From JAWLHU01 sp041690255 (GTDB lineage Bacteria; Bacillota; Sulfobacillia; Symbiobacteriales; Symbiobacteriaceae), in the NCBI GenBank assembly GCA_041690255.1, contig JAWLHU010000004.1, positions 124,001 through 188,000 on the forward strand: a stretch of 64,000 bases of DNA. The letters are read 5' to 3'. The position numbers and the translations under genes were made by a program. Positions 57,076-64,000 of this stretch are shown here, one piece after another (the stretch's first letter is position 1; the number at the start of each line of letters is the position of its first letter). The notes under the pieces are model-generated. The model saw only the letters and a list, made by a program, of their open reading frames with translations. It did not search any database and was not told the DNA's origin.

Positions 57076-58631
57076 GTGGACTGCTCCGCCTCTCCTGGGC
57101 GATCGCCGAATCGGGCTGGCGGGCCAACTGGAACCGGGGCTTCCGCTTCTCGCGGGTCAAGTCCGGCCTGATCTGGAACATCCTCCAGGCGCTGGTCGTC
57201 CTGATCGTCGCCCGCCGGGCCCCGGCCATGGCTGCCGGCTCCGCCGACCAGGGGCTGGCCGGCATGGTCGCCCTGATCGCCCTGCAGATGGGCTGGTTCG
57301 GCCTCATGTACGGCTTCGCCCGCGGCCAGATGCAGCTCTACCAGGGCCTCCTCGTCCCCCTCTTTCAGATCAGCCCGGCCCGCCCCCTCGCCTTCCTGCT
57401 GGGACGGGTGATCGAGGCGGTCCCCCAGCGCTCCTGGAGCACCCTTCTCTGGGCCTGGGCCTACTCCTCGGTCGTACCCGGCAGTGGCCGTCCCGCCGCC
57501 ATCGCCCTCCTCTTCGCCATCGGCCTGGCGGTCGGCATGGTCGCCCACCTCTCCGGCCTGCTGCTCCTCGCCTTCTGGAGCCGGTACAGCCCGAAGACCA
57601 TGCGTAACGGCACCTTCCTCTTCGGCGGGATCACCCTGGCCATGGCCACCTGGGCGATCATCTTCCTCTCCCAGGGCGGCACCGCCACCGAACTCGCCCT
57701 GCTCATGCGCCAGGCCCGGACCACCGTCTTCGGCGGCGTCGTGCTGGCCGGCGGACTCCCCGGCCTGCTGCTGGGGCTCGCCCTCGCCATCGCCCCCGGC
57801 TGGGTGGAGGATCTCTACCGGCAGGGGCTCTACAAAGTAGTCGAGCTGGGCGAGCAGGACACCGACCGGCCTGGCCGCTCCTTCTGGCTGCCCATCGGTT
57901 CCGATGGCGTCCTGCGGGCCGTCCTCTCCCGGGAATGGCTTCAACTCAGCCGTTCGAAGATCGCCCGCATCCAGATGATGATCTGGGTGGCCGGCACGGT
58001 CGGTGTCTTTTTCGCCGGCCGGGCGATGGAGGGGCAGTCCATGGAGCGGCTCGTCCAGTATGTGGGCTCCCTCTCGCTCCTCTCCTGGTTCATGGCGTAC
58101 GGCCACTGGGTCGTCCGGGTCTTCGAGCAGGAGCGGGTGACCATCGCCCTCTACCGGCTGGCCGCCGTGCCGACCCCCAAGTTGATCGCCGCCAAGTTCA
58201 CATCGCTCGCCGTGCCCTCGGCCCTCCTGGTCGGCCTCTCCGTCACCGTGGGCTCCCTGGCCGCCCGCCTCTCGCCCGGCGACGCCCTCCAGGTCCTCGG
58301 CTACGCCATGACGGCGCTGGCCGCCGGCATCTTCGGGGGCTTCGGCGTCGCCGCTGCCACGGCCGATCAGGAGCCCGAGGAGCCCGACGCCGGGGCCGCC
58401 CCCCGCAGCGAGATGGCCCCGCCCACTGCGGCCCAGTCCAACGCCTGGTGGTCCCTGGCCCGGACCATCGCCCTCGTCGTGACCGCCGCCCTGCCCCTCT
58501 GGGCCGGCTCCGGCCAGCCCGGACTCGCCGGCCTGATCCCGGCCACGGCCGGCTGGCTGGTGGTCCTGCTCCTGCCGCTTCTCCTGCTCCTGGCCGGCGT
58601 CCGGTGGATGCTCCGGACCTGGCGGGTATAG
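57072..58631 (+). CDS. ABC transporter permease (ABC-2 type, large)
   Basis: A 519-residue membrane protein with about a dozen hydrophobic segments arranged in two halves of about six. It is the likely membrane part of the exporter with the preceding ATPase. A soluble loop (YRQGLYKVVELGEQDTDRPG) lies in the middle and an acidic loop (EEPDAGAAPRSEM) late. The substrate is unknown. The GC-rich sequence makes long antisense frames that are not genes. Confidence 0.82.
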   Translation: MSGLLRLSWAIAESGWRANWNRGFRFSRVKSGLIWNILQALVVLIVARRAPAMAAGSADQGLAGMVALIALQMGWFGLMYGFARGQMQLYQGLLVPLFQISPARPLAFLLGRVIEAVPQRSWSTLLWAWAYSSVVPGSGRPAAIALLFAIGLAVGMVAHLSGLLLLAFWSRYSPKTMRNGTFLFGGITLAMATWAIIFLSQGGTATELALLMRQARTTVFGGVVLAGGLPGLLLGLALAIAPGWVEDLYRQGLYKVVELGEQDTDRPGRSFWLPIGSDGVLRAVLSREWLQLSRSKIARIQMMIWVAGTVGVFFAGRAMEGQSMERLVQYVGSLSLLSWFMAYGHWVVRVFEQERVTIALYRLAAVPTPKLIAAKFTSLAVPSALLVGLSVTVGSLAARLSPGDALQVLGYAMTALAAGIFGGFGVAAATADQEPEEPDAGAAPRSEMAPPTAAQSNAWWSLARTIALVVTAALPLWAGSGQPGLAGLIPATAGWLVVLLLPLLLLLAGVRWMLRTWRV

Positions 58632-58666
58632 GGCAGATCAGCCCGCCCCTGCCCCTCCAATAAAGC

Positions 58667-58701
58667 GGACCCCCCTGGCCATCACTCGGCCGGGGGGGTC
58701 C
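58667..58701. terminator. Bidirectional hairpin between the ABC permease and deoB
   Basis: GGACCCCCC-GGCC and GGCC-GGGGGGTCC arms at 58667-58701 with one unpaired base, between convergent genes. A short T-containing tail lies on the minus side (GCTTTATT). Confidence 0.75.
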
Positions 58702-58706
58702 ACTCA

Positions 58707-59894
58707 TTATGCCTTCACCCTGATCTGCGAGGCGAAACTCTCACCCATCCCGCCGTACTTTACCCCAAGCAGGTCCGCCACCGTCGCCCCCAGGTCCGCC
58801 AGGGTCGGACGGGTGCCCACGTCGACCCCCGCCTCGATCCCCTTGCCCTGCAGCAGCACCGGCACGTACTCCCGGGTGTGGTCCGTCCCCGCATGCGTCG
58901 GGTCGTTGCCGTGGTCCGCCGTGATCACCAGCACATCGCCATCGCCAAGTTTCGCCATGATCCCCGGAAGGGCCGCATCGAACTCGATCAGCGCCCGGGC
59001 GTAGCCCTCCACGTCCCGCCGGTGGCCGTAATGCATGTCGAAGTCGACAAGATTCGCGAAGATCAGCCCCGGCTCCTGCCGGTCCATGCAGTCGTGGATC
59101 ATGCGGATGCCATCGGCATTATCCTTCGTGTGCTCCCCCCAGGTGATCCCCTGGCCGGTGAAGATATCGCCGATCTTGCCCACCGCCAGGACCGAGAGGC
59201 CCGCCTCCTGCACCTCGTTCAGCAGCATGTGCGGCGGCACCAGGGCATAGTCATGCCGGTTCGCCGTCCGCTTGAAGGTCGTCGCCGACTCGCCCACGAA
59301 GGGCCGGGCGATCACCCGCCCCACCCGGTGCGGCGGGCGCAGCAGGTCCCTGGCGATCTCGCAGACCTCATAGAGCCGCTCCAGCCCGAAGTGGGTCTCG
59401 TGCGCCGCCACCTGGAAGACCGAATCGGCCGATGTGTACACGATCGGCATGCCCGTCCGGATATGCTCCTCACCCAACCGGGCGATGATCTCCGTCCCCG
59501 ATGCGACCTCGTTCCCCAGTACCCCGCTCAGACCGGCCCGCCGACAAAACTCGTCAAGCAGGTCCTGCGGGAAGCCCTCCGGGTAGGTCCGGAAGGGGGC
59601 CTCGGGCTTGATCCCCACCATCTCCCAGTGGCCGGTCATCGTATCCTTGCCGTGGGAGTAGATCGCCATGCGCCCATGCGCGGCCGATGGCCTCTCCGCC
59701 GGCGGCGTCCCCACGATATCGACCAGGTTGCCCAGCCCCATGACGCCCAGATTCGGAAGGGCCAGGCCCCCTATGCGCTTCGCAATATTCCCCACCGTGT
59801 TCGAACCCGCATCGCCCCACTCCGGGGCATCGGGCATCGCGCCGATCCCTACACTGTCGATGACGATCAGAATCACTCGGTTGATGTTCGTCAT
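58707..59894 (-). CDS. deoB: Phosphopentomutase
   Basis: Interconverts (deoxy)ribose 1- and 5-phosphates in nucleoside salvage. 395 residues of the alkaline phosphatase superfamily, with metal ligands in LIVIDSVGIGAMPD, the Thr nucleophile in GKDTMTGHWE, and VITADHGNDPTHAGTDHTREYVP. AAGGAGAC lies 7 bases before the ATG. It follows xerD by 98 bases, an order also common in Bacillus (xerD, drm/deoB). Confidence 0.96.
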   Translation of the reverse strand: MTNINRVILIVIDSVGIGAMPDAPEWGDAGSNTVGNIAKRIGGLALPNLGVMGLGNLVDIVGTPPAERPSAAHGRMAIYSHGKDTMTGHWEMVGIKPEAPFRTYPEGFPQDLLDEFCRRAGLSGVLGNEVASGTEIIARLGEEHIRTGMPIVYTSADSVFQVAAHETHFGLERLYEVCEIARDLLRPPHRVGRVIARPFVGESATTFKRTANRHDYALVPPHMLLNEVQEAGLSVLAVGKIGDIFTGQGITWGEHTKDNADGIRMIHDCMDRQEPGLIFANLVDFDMHYGHRRDVEGYARALIEFDAALPGIMAKLGDGDVLVITADHGNDPTHAGTDHTREYVPVLLQGKGIEAGVDVGTRPTLADLGATVADLLGVKYGGMGESFASQIRVKA

Positions 59895-59944
59895 GGCGGA
59901 GTCTCCTTCTTATTCCAAAGCTTCATCGCCTATGATACCACAGA

Positions 59945-59976
59945 AGGGGCCGCTCACGGAGGAGCGACCCCTTTTT
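59945..59976. terminator. Hairpin between xerD and deoB
   Basis: Arms 59945-59955 and 59962-59972 pair with one mismatch. The T-run (TTTTTC) is on the plus strand, while the genes are on the minus strand, where TTCTG follows. It may partly separate xerD from deoB. Confidence 0.5.
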
Positions 59977-59992
59977 CTCGTTACCCCCCAGC

Positions 59993-60877
59993 CTACGCCC
60001 GTGGATGCGTCCGGGCATAGACCTCCTTCAGCCGCCCCTTGGTCACATGGGTGTAGATCTGGGTGGTGGAGATATCGGCATGCCCCAGCATCTCCTGGAC
60101 CGACCGCAGGTCGGCCCCGTTCTCCAGCAGGTGCGTCGCAAAGGAGTGACGCAGCGTATGTGGGGTGATCTCCTTCTCGATCCGGGCATCGTCGGCGTAC
60201 TTCTTGACGATCTTCCAGAAGCCCTGCCGGGTCAGCCGGTGCCCGTGGTGGTTTACAAAGAGCGCCGACTCCTCCCGGTCCTTCACCAGCTTCATCCGAC
60301 CGGATTCGAGGTACTCCCGCACCGACTTGATCGCCAGGGAGCCCAGCGGGACGATCCGCTCCTTGGAGCCCTTTCCCGCACATCGTATGTAGCCGGCCTC
60401 CAGGTTCACATCGTCCACGCCGAGGGAGACCAGTTCCGAGACCCGGATGCCCGTGGCGTACAGTAGTTCCAGCATCGCCCGGTCCCGCAGCCCCGATGGC
60501 TGGGAGCCGTCCGGCTGGGAGAGCAGCCGCTCCACCTCGGCGACGCTCAGGACCCGGGGCAGCCGCTTCTCCAGCTTCGGCGACTCGAGGTTGGCCGTCG
60601 GATCGGCATTGATCCTCTTCTCCCGGACGAGGAACTGGTAGAAGGCCTTCAGGGCGGCCAGCCGCCGGGCGATGGTGGCCGTCGCCTTCCCCTGCTGCTG
60701 GAGGAAGAGCAAATAGTTGAGGATCGTGTTGCGAGAGGCGGCGTCCAGGTCGGCTTCATCCTCTTGGAGGAACTGGGAGTACTGGCGAAGATCTCGGCCA
60801 TAGGACTCCAATGTATTCATAGCCAGGCCCCGCTCTACGCTCAGGTAATTGATAAACTCATGGATCAGCGTGTTCAT
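59993..60877 (-). CDS. xerD: Tyrosine recombinase XerD
   Basis: The 294-residue chromosome-dimer resolvase. N-terminal SAM-like domain (LIHEFINYLSVERGLAMNTLESYGRDL). The catalytic residues are R in ATGIRVSEL, K in GKGSKERIVPLG, H-R in HTLRHSFATHLLE, H in LGHADISTTQIYTHV and the final Tyr in the same stretch. The ATG at 60877 follows AAGGGG; the ATG at 60898 lies before that site. Confidence 0.96.
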   Translation of the reverse strand: MNTLIHEFINYLSVERGLAMNTLESYGRDLRQYSQFLQEDEADLDAASRNTILNYLLFLQQQGKATATIARRLAALKAFYQFLVREKRINADPTANLESPKLEKRLPRVLSVAEVERLLSQPDGSQPSGLRDRAMLELLYATGIRVSELVSLGVDDVNLEAGYIRCAGKGSKERIVPLGSLAIKSVREYLESGRMKLVKDREESALFVNHHGHRLTRQGFWKIVKKYADDARIEKEITPHTLRHSFATHLLENGADLRSVQEMLGHADISTTQIYTHVTKGRLKEVYARTHPRA

Positions 60878-61104
60878 CCAGCATCCCCTTCGCGCCATTA
60901 GTGGTAATCATTCTCTCGCATATCGAGGCGAATTATGCGCCAGGCCTGGCCGATTTCGTCAATTCTACAGAATCTCCGGCAATTCCCCTTCCTCTCCCTC
61001 ACTTTATGACGACTCGCCCCGAATCATGACCCATCCACCGGGGTGATGGGGGTCGTACGTGACCCAAACGAACCCTGCAACCCGCCCCACCAAAGGCTTC
61101 CACA
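60878..61104. other. Gene-free stretch upstream of xerD
   Basis: About 230 bases with no gene, hairpin or clear promoter recognised. It leads into the 11-bp repeat cluster at 61105-61170. Confidence 0.6.
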
Positions 61105-61170
61105 ACCCGTTCCTAACCCGTTCCTAACCCGTTCCTAACCCGCTCGTCACCCGTTCGTAGCCCGTGCGGC
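61105..61170. repeat. Six tandem 11-bp repeats
   Basis: ACCCGTTCCTA occurs three times exactly (61105-61137), followed by three diverged units (61138-61170: ACCCGCTCGTC, ACCCGTTCGTA, GCCCGTGCGGC). The 11-base period is close to one DNA turn. It lies between xerD and the terminator of the glutaredoxin gene. Confidence 0.85.
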
Positions 61171-61210
61171 ACACGCTCCTGGCCGCCCATCGCCCCTGGC
61201 GCTGATGCGA

Positions 61211-61246
61211 AAGACCGCCCTGCCATATGCCGGCCAGGGCGGTCTT
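61211..61246 (-). terminator. Terminator after the glutaredoxin gene
   Basis: Arms AAGACCGCCCTG (61211-61222) and CAGGGCGGTCTT (61235-61246), perfect 12 bp, 8 bases after the stop. The tail on the minus strand is TCGC without a T-run. Confidence 0.7.
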
Positions 61247-61253
61247 CGCTTTC

Positions 61254-61490
61254 TCACAGTGCCGCAACGGCTGCGGCCCACTCATCCGGCTCGAAGTTGA
61301 GCAGCACCCGCTCCCCAATGAGCGTCACGGGCATCGCCATGCTGTCGGTCAGGCCCCGAAACTCCTCCCGGTACTTCGAGTTGGTCAAAACGTTCCGCTC
61401 TTCCCACTTCAATCCTTTCGCCGAAAGGAAGCGCCGGGCACGGGCGCAGCGGGGTCAGAGTGGGACGACGTACATAATGATCGGCTTCAT
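61254..61490 (-). CDS. Glutaredoxin-like selenoprotein (in-frame UGA as Sec12)
   Basis: This gene is split by a TGA at codon 12 (61455-61457), so standard gene calling misses it. Read through, it gives 78 residues: MKPIIMYVVPL-U-PRCARARRFLSAKGL, then a middle with SKYREEFRGL, the cis-Pro segment MAMPVTLIGERVLL and NFEPDEWAAAVAAL, then a TGA stop. UPRC takes the place of the CxxC redox motif of glutaredoxin/NrdH proteins, and everything after the UGA is a normal, intact glutaredoxin. AAGGGGGCC lies 8 bases before the ATG at 61490. Two hairpins follow the UGA. One (61413-61429, 7-bp stem, GGC loop) has its apex about 33 bases downstream, where bacterial SECIS elements lie. A nonsense mutation or base-call error is the alternative. 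Confidence 0.75.
61413..61457 (-). promoter_or_regulatory. Candidate SECIS region after the UGA codon
   Basis: After the UGA (61455-61457) come a 5-bp stem GCGCC/GGCGC with loop CGTGCCC (61431-61447) and a 7-bp stem TCCTTTC/GAAAGGA with loop GGC (61413-61429). The second has stem length, a G in the loop and a distance from UGA that fit the known limits for bacterial SECIS hairpins read by SelB. Confidence 0.5.
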
Positions 61491-61594
61491 GGATGGAGGC
61501 CCCCTTCCCTATGGTCAACATGTCCATTATAGCCGGATACCCCCGGGGGCACCAGAGCCAGTTCGGATGGCAGGCCCGGGCGTCACGTCGCCAT

Positions 61595-62584
61595 CTACGG
61601 CGCCTGCCGCAGGAAGTCCCGCTGCTCCCGCAGCGCCTCACCCGTCGGGAAGTGGCCCGCCCCCGGGAGGAGCAGGAACCGGGCATCGAGCCCCATCCTC
61701 CTGTACAGTTCCTCCGCAACCGGCCACCGCTCCACCGGGGTATCGCCGAACTGCGCAAAGATCAGCTCCCGGTCCTCCGGGTCGTAGCCATCCCAGTAGG
61801 GGACCGAGTCATTCGTATCCGCACTGCCCAGGGTGAAGAGCAGCGGCACCTGGCGTACCTGGTCCAGATCGACCGGGGCGCCCACCAGCTCGTCCAGGTC
61901 GCCCACCCCCACCGGATAGCGAAGGGGCAGGCCCTCGTACTCGCCCAGCGGCGCGACCGGCCATCCGCCGGGGGCGTGGATCGCCGCAGCCCGCACCCGC
62001 TCCGGATGCAGCATGACGAACCGGTTGACAAACATGCCCGATGCCGAGAAGCCCCACATCAGCACCTGCTCCTCCACGGTCACGCCGGTGGCACGGGCGA
62101 CCCGGCCGCGGGCATCATCCACCATGGCGAGCAACTGCAGGTCCAGCCGCTGCAGGCCCGGCTTGTCGGTCGTGAGCGAGTCCCGGTCCAGGGCATGAGT
62201 ATAGAGCGCCGTATCGGTGGCGGGGCGGGGAAAGACAGGGATCAGCAGGGGCGTCTGCAGGGCATCGGCCTGGCGCTTCAGGACCAGGAGGCCGGCCCGG
62301 GCCATGAGCCCGTGGTAGGCCTGGCTCTCCTTGGGCGAGCCGGAGTTGTTCGGAGCGACGAGCAGCCGAGTCGTCTCAGGCGGCGCCGAACCGCGCAGGG
62401 AGCCGGGTATGTAGAGGAGATAGGGCCACGCGAAGCCGTCGGCCCCGGTCGGGCGGACCGTGATCAACTGGGCCGGATGCCAGGAGCCGGGGGTGTAGAA
62501 GAGGTATCCCGTGAGGCCGGCGGCCCCGAGCAGAAGGATGGCTGATATGGCCTTCGCGACTCGCCTGGCCCAGGTCTTGCGCAT
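61595..62584 (-). CDS. Membrane-anchored alpha/beta hydrolase (esterase-like)
   Basis: A 329-residue protein with an N-terminal membrane anchor or signal (about 9-29, VAKAISAILLLGAAGLTGYLF). The nucleophile elbow is WGFSASGMF (G-x-S-x-S), the Asp is probably in the GSADTNDSVPYWDGYD region, and the late His is in LPGAGHFPTGE. It is similar in plan to PHB depolymerase or feruloyl-type esterases. GGGAGG lies 8 bases before the ATG at 62584; the frame is open to 62998 but that part is repeat DNA. It precedes the selenoprotein gene by about 100 bases. Confidence 0.82.
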   Translation of the reverse strand: MRKTWARRVAKAISAILLLGAAGLTGYLFYTPGSWHPAQLITVRPTGADGFAWPYLLYIPGSLRGSAPPETTRLLVAPNNSGSPKESQAYHGLMARAGLLVLKRQADALQTPLLIPVFPRPATDTALYTHALDRDSLTTDKPGLQRLDLQLLAMVDDARGRVARATGVTVEEQVLMWGFSASGMFVNRFVMLHPERVRAAAIHAPGGWPVAPLGEYEGLPLRYPVGVGDLDELVGAPVDLDQVRQVPLLFTLGSADTNDSVPYWDGYDPEDRELIFAQFGDTPVERWPVAEELYRRMGLDARFLLLPGAGHFPTGEALREQRDFLRQAP

Positions 62585-62692
62585 GGACGGTCCCTCCCGC
62601 TTGCTGCGACGTAGAGTGGATGCCACCCATAGGACGCCCCGTGCTGGCAGGGTGTTCAGCCGACTCGCAGCATCTTTGAGCCCTCCTCCGCC

Positions 62693-62795
62693 CGGGGCCG
62701 GGGGCCGGGGGCCGGGGGCCGGGGGCCGGGGGGCCGGGGGCCGGGGGCCGGGGGCCGGGGGCCGGGGGGCCGGGGGCCGGGGGCCGGGGGCCGGG
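62693..62795. repeat. GGGGGCC heptad repeat tract
   Basis: Fifteen G-runs of mostly five bases are separated by CC over about 100 bases. Runs of six G occur at the 6th and 11th positions (62728-62733 and 62764-62769), so the tract also has a 36-bp higher-order unit. The plus strand could form G-quadruplexes. It lies about 110 bases upstream of the esterase start. Confidence 0.95.
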
Positions 62796-62826
62796 CAGGC
62801 ACGCCCCGGCGGGCACGCCCTCGAGT

Positions 62827-62877
62827 CTGTCCGTTTTTCACCAGTCCCGCCTTCAACAGTCTGCCAAAAACGGACAG
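62827..62877. repeat. 12-bp inverted repeat, first copy
   Basis: CTGTCCGTTTTT (62827-62838) and AAAAACGGACAG (62866-62877), perfect arms separated by 27 bases. Confidence 0.9.
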
Positions 62878-62941
62878 ATAGCCCCAGCCGGCGGAGGGTC
62901 AGACCGCAGTCTCGGCGTTTGCGGGCTCCTTCACCCTTGTA

Positions 62942-62992
62942 CTGTCCGTTTTTGCACCGCAGACACGCCTCCCGGATGCCAAAAACGGACAG
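62942..62992. repeat. 12-bp inverted repeat, second copy
   Basis: The same arms, CTGTCCGTTTTT (62942-62953) and AAAAACGGACAG (62981-62992), again separated by exactly 27 bases but with a largely different loop sequence. It starts 115 bases after the first copy and lies about 110 bases before the enoyl-CoA hydratase gene. The rest of the gap (62585-63103) shows no gene. Confidence 0.9.
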
Positions 62993-63103
62993 ACCCACCG
63001 GCGCCCCCCACCCAGCCTGACCGGCCCCGTCCAGCAGGGAACCCCGCCATCGATGCGGAACTCAGAATGGTCACACTGGGGAACAAAGGAGGACCACACA
63101 CCC

Positions 63104-63919
63104 GTGAAGCAGCGAGACTGGCTGAACGACTACGAGGCGCTCCGCATCGAGCGCCCCGCTGAGGGAATCCTTGAGATCATCCTGGAGAAGCCCAAGAGCC
63201 TCAACTCCGTCACCGCCGAGATGCACACCGAGCTGACCGGGATCTGGCGCGATATCGATGCAGACGATGCGATCAGCGTCGTCCTCGTCCGGGGGGCGGA
63301 TGGCAAGTTCTCCTCCGGCGGCGACTTCGACCTGGTCGAGGCGATCATGAACGACCACCCGACGCGGATGCGGGTCTGGAAGGAGGCCCGCGACCTGGTC
63401 TACAACCTGATCAACTGCTCCAAGCCCGTCGTGGCGGCAGTCGAAGGCCCGGCTGTGGGGGCGGGGCTTGCCGTGGCGCTGCTCGCCGACATCGCCATCG
63501 CCGGGCGGACCGCCCGCTTTGTGGATGGCCACGTCCGGCTCGGAGTGGCTGCCGGCGACCACGCCGCCATCGTCTGGCCCCTGCTGGTCGGCATGGCCAA
63601 GGCCAAGTACTACCTGCTGCTCAACGAGACGATCACCGGCGAGGAGGCCGAGCGGCTGGGGCTCGTCGCCCAGGTGGTGGATGATGCCCAGGTCTACGAG
63701 TCGGCCCTCGCCGTGGCGAAGCGGCTGGCCAAGGGGAGCCCCAGCGCCATCCGCTTCACGAAGTACGCCCTGAACAACTGGCTTCGCATGGCCGGGCCGG
63801 TCTTTGACACATCCACCGCGCTGGAGTTCCTGGGCTTCGTCGGGCCGGATGCCGCCGAGGGGCTGGCCTCCCTGCGGGAGAAGCGGGCGCCTGACTTCGA
63901 GCGCAAGTCGCCCCTGTAG
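63104..63919 (+). CDS. Enoyl-CoA hydratase/isomerase family protein
   Basis: A 271-residue crotonase-fold protein. Oxyanion-hole segments are FSSGGDFDL and EGPAVGAGLAVALLADIAIA. The later Glu positions are replaced (VAAGDHAAIVWPLLVG), so it may not be a standard hydratase. AAAGGAGG lies before the GTG at 63104; the ATG at 63053 is upstream of that site. It is probably the first gene of an acyl-CoA operon continuing beyond the window. Confidence 0.9.
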   Translation: MKQRDWLNDYEALRIERPAEGILEIILEKPKSLNSVTAEMHTELTGIWRDIDADDAISVVLVRGADGKFSSGGDFDLVEAIMNDHPTRMRVWKEARDLVYNLINCSKPVVAAVEGPAVGAGLAVALLADIAIAGRTARFVDGHVRLGVAAGDHAAIVWPLLVGMAKAKYYLLLNETITGEEAERLGLVAQVVDDAQVYESALAVAKRLAKGSPSAIRFTKYALNNWLRMAGPVFDTSTALEFLGFVGPDAAEGLASLREKRAPDFERKSPL

Positions 63920-63976
63920 CGGCGGCTCCCACACCCTCCGAGGGCCGTGCCTTCAACAGACAGGAGGAATGCAACC

Positions 63977-64000
63977 ATGCCCCCGCACAGACTCGAAGCT
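63977..64000 (+). CDS. Start of the next gene (cut by window edge)
   Basis: CAGGAGGAAT followed after 10 bases by ATG opens a frame (MPPHRLEA) to the end of the window. Only 8 codons are visible, so no function can be given; co-transcription with the crotonase gene is likely. Confidence 0.5.

Noticed and set aside
62827..62992. CRISPR array
   Set aside because: Only four copies of a 12-mer in alternating orientation, no direct repeats of 24-40 bases and no cas genes nearby.
62376..62998. Pro/Ala/Gly-rich reading frames and a long N-terminal extension of the esterase through the heptad tract
   Set aside because: They are translations of the GGGGGCC repeat and intergenic DNA; the esterase has its own ribosome site at 62584.

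Overview
The window comes from a high-GC, endospore-forming Firmicute and looks most like Symbiobacterium or a close relative. The evidence is gene content: spoVS, spmA/spmB, ytfJ, the dacF-spoIIAA-spoIIAB-sigF-spoVAE cluster, rny-ymdB, scpA/scpB and darA. GTG and TTG starts are frequent, Shine-Dalgarno (SD) sites are strong, and third codon positions are G/C rich. Both edges cut genes: a leucyl aminopeptidase on the left, and an unidentified gene of which only the first codons are present on the right.

Layout. 1-5.6 kb: pepA', an M19 dipeptidase, then rny, an unknown gene, ymdB and spoVS, all on the minus strand; rny has a long structured leader that ends in a terminator. 5.6-25.5 kb: chromosomal genes including prs, an MsmK-type ABC ATPase, a frameshifted lipoprotein gene, rluB, ridA, spmAB, darA, an MFS transporter, a YlxY-like deacetylase relic, a spore GH18 hydrolase, pepF, a LuxR-type regulator and a peroxiredoxin whose promoter lies inside a large inverted repeat. 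25.7-34.0 kb: an integrative mobilizable element of about 8.2 kb inserted into the ligD polymerase gene. 34.0-37.4 kb: the rest of that NHEJ operon (ku, ligase, a stress-type protein, ligD-pol 5' part). 37.5-44.3 kb: ytfJ, DUF2953, a HAD enzyme, scpB, scpA, an M50 protease and a DHH-CBS-nucleotidyltransferase fusion. 44.4-52 kb: a TPR protein, a DMT transporter, tRNA-Val, purEK, a PhoX-like secreted protein and lysA. 52-56 kb: the spoIIA region. 56-64 kb: an ABC exporter, deoB, xerD, a probable selenocysteine glutaredoxin, an esterase, a repeat-rich gap and an enoyl-CoA hydratase.

The mobile element is the main accessory region. A large serine recombinase lies beside attR. A MobA/MobL relaxase, an oriT-like hairpin with an IncQ-like nic sequence and a TraD-like accessory protein give mobilization. 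There are no replication or type IV secretion genes. Two cargo modules are visibly AT-richer than their surroundings: a zinc-ribbon protein plus a HEPN protein, and a small helical protein plus a PD-(D/E)xK-like protein. Both are candidates for undescribed defence systems, but only by domain logic and context.

Other points of interest are the in-frame UGA at the redox-active position of an otherwise intact glutaredoxin gene, the rny leader with competing pairings, a heptad GGGGGCC repeat tract beside two 12-bp inverted repeats with identical 27-nt loops, and a cluster of 11-bp repeats. No database search was possible. Names rest on recognised motifs, length and gene order.
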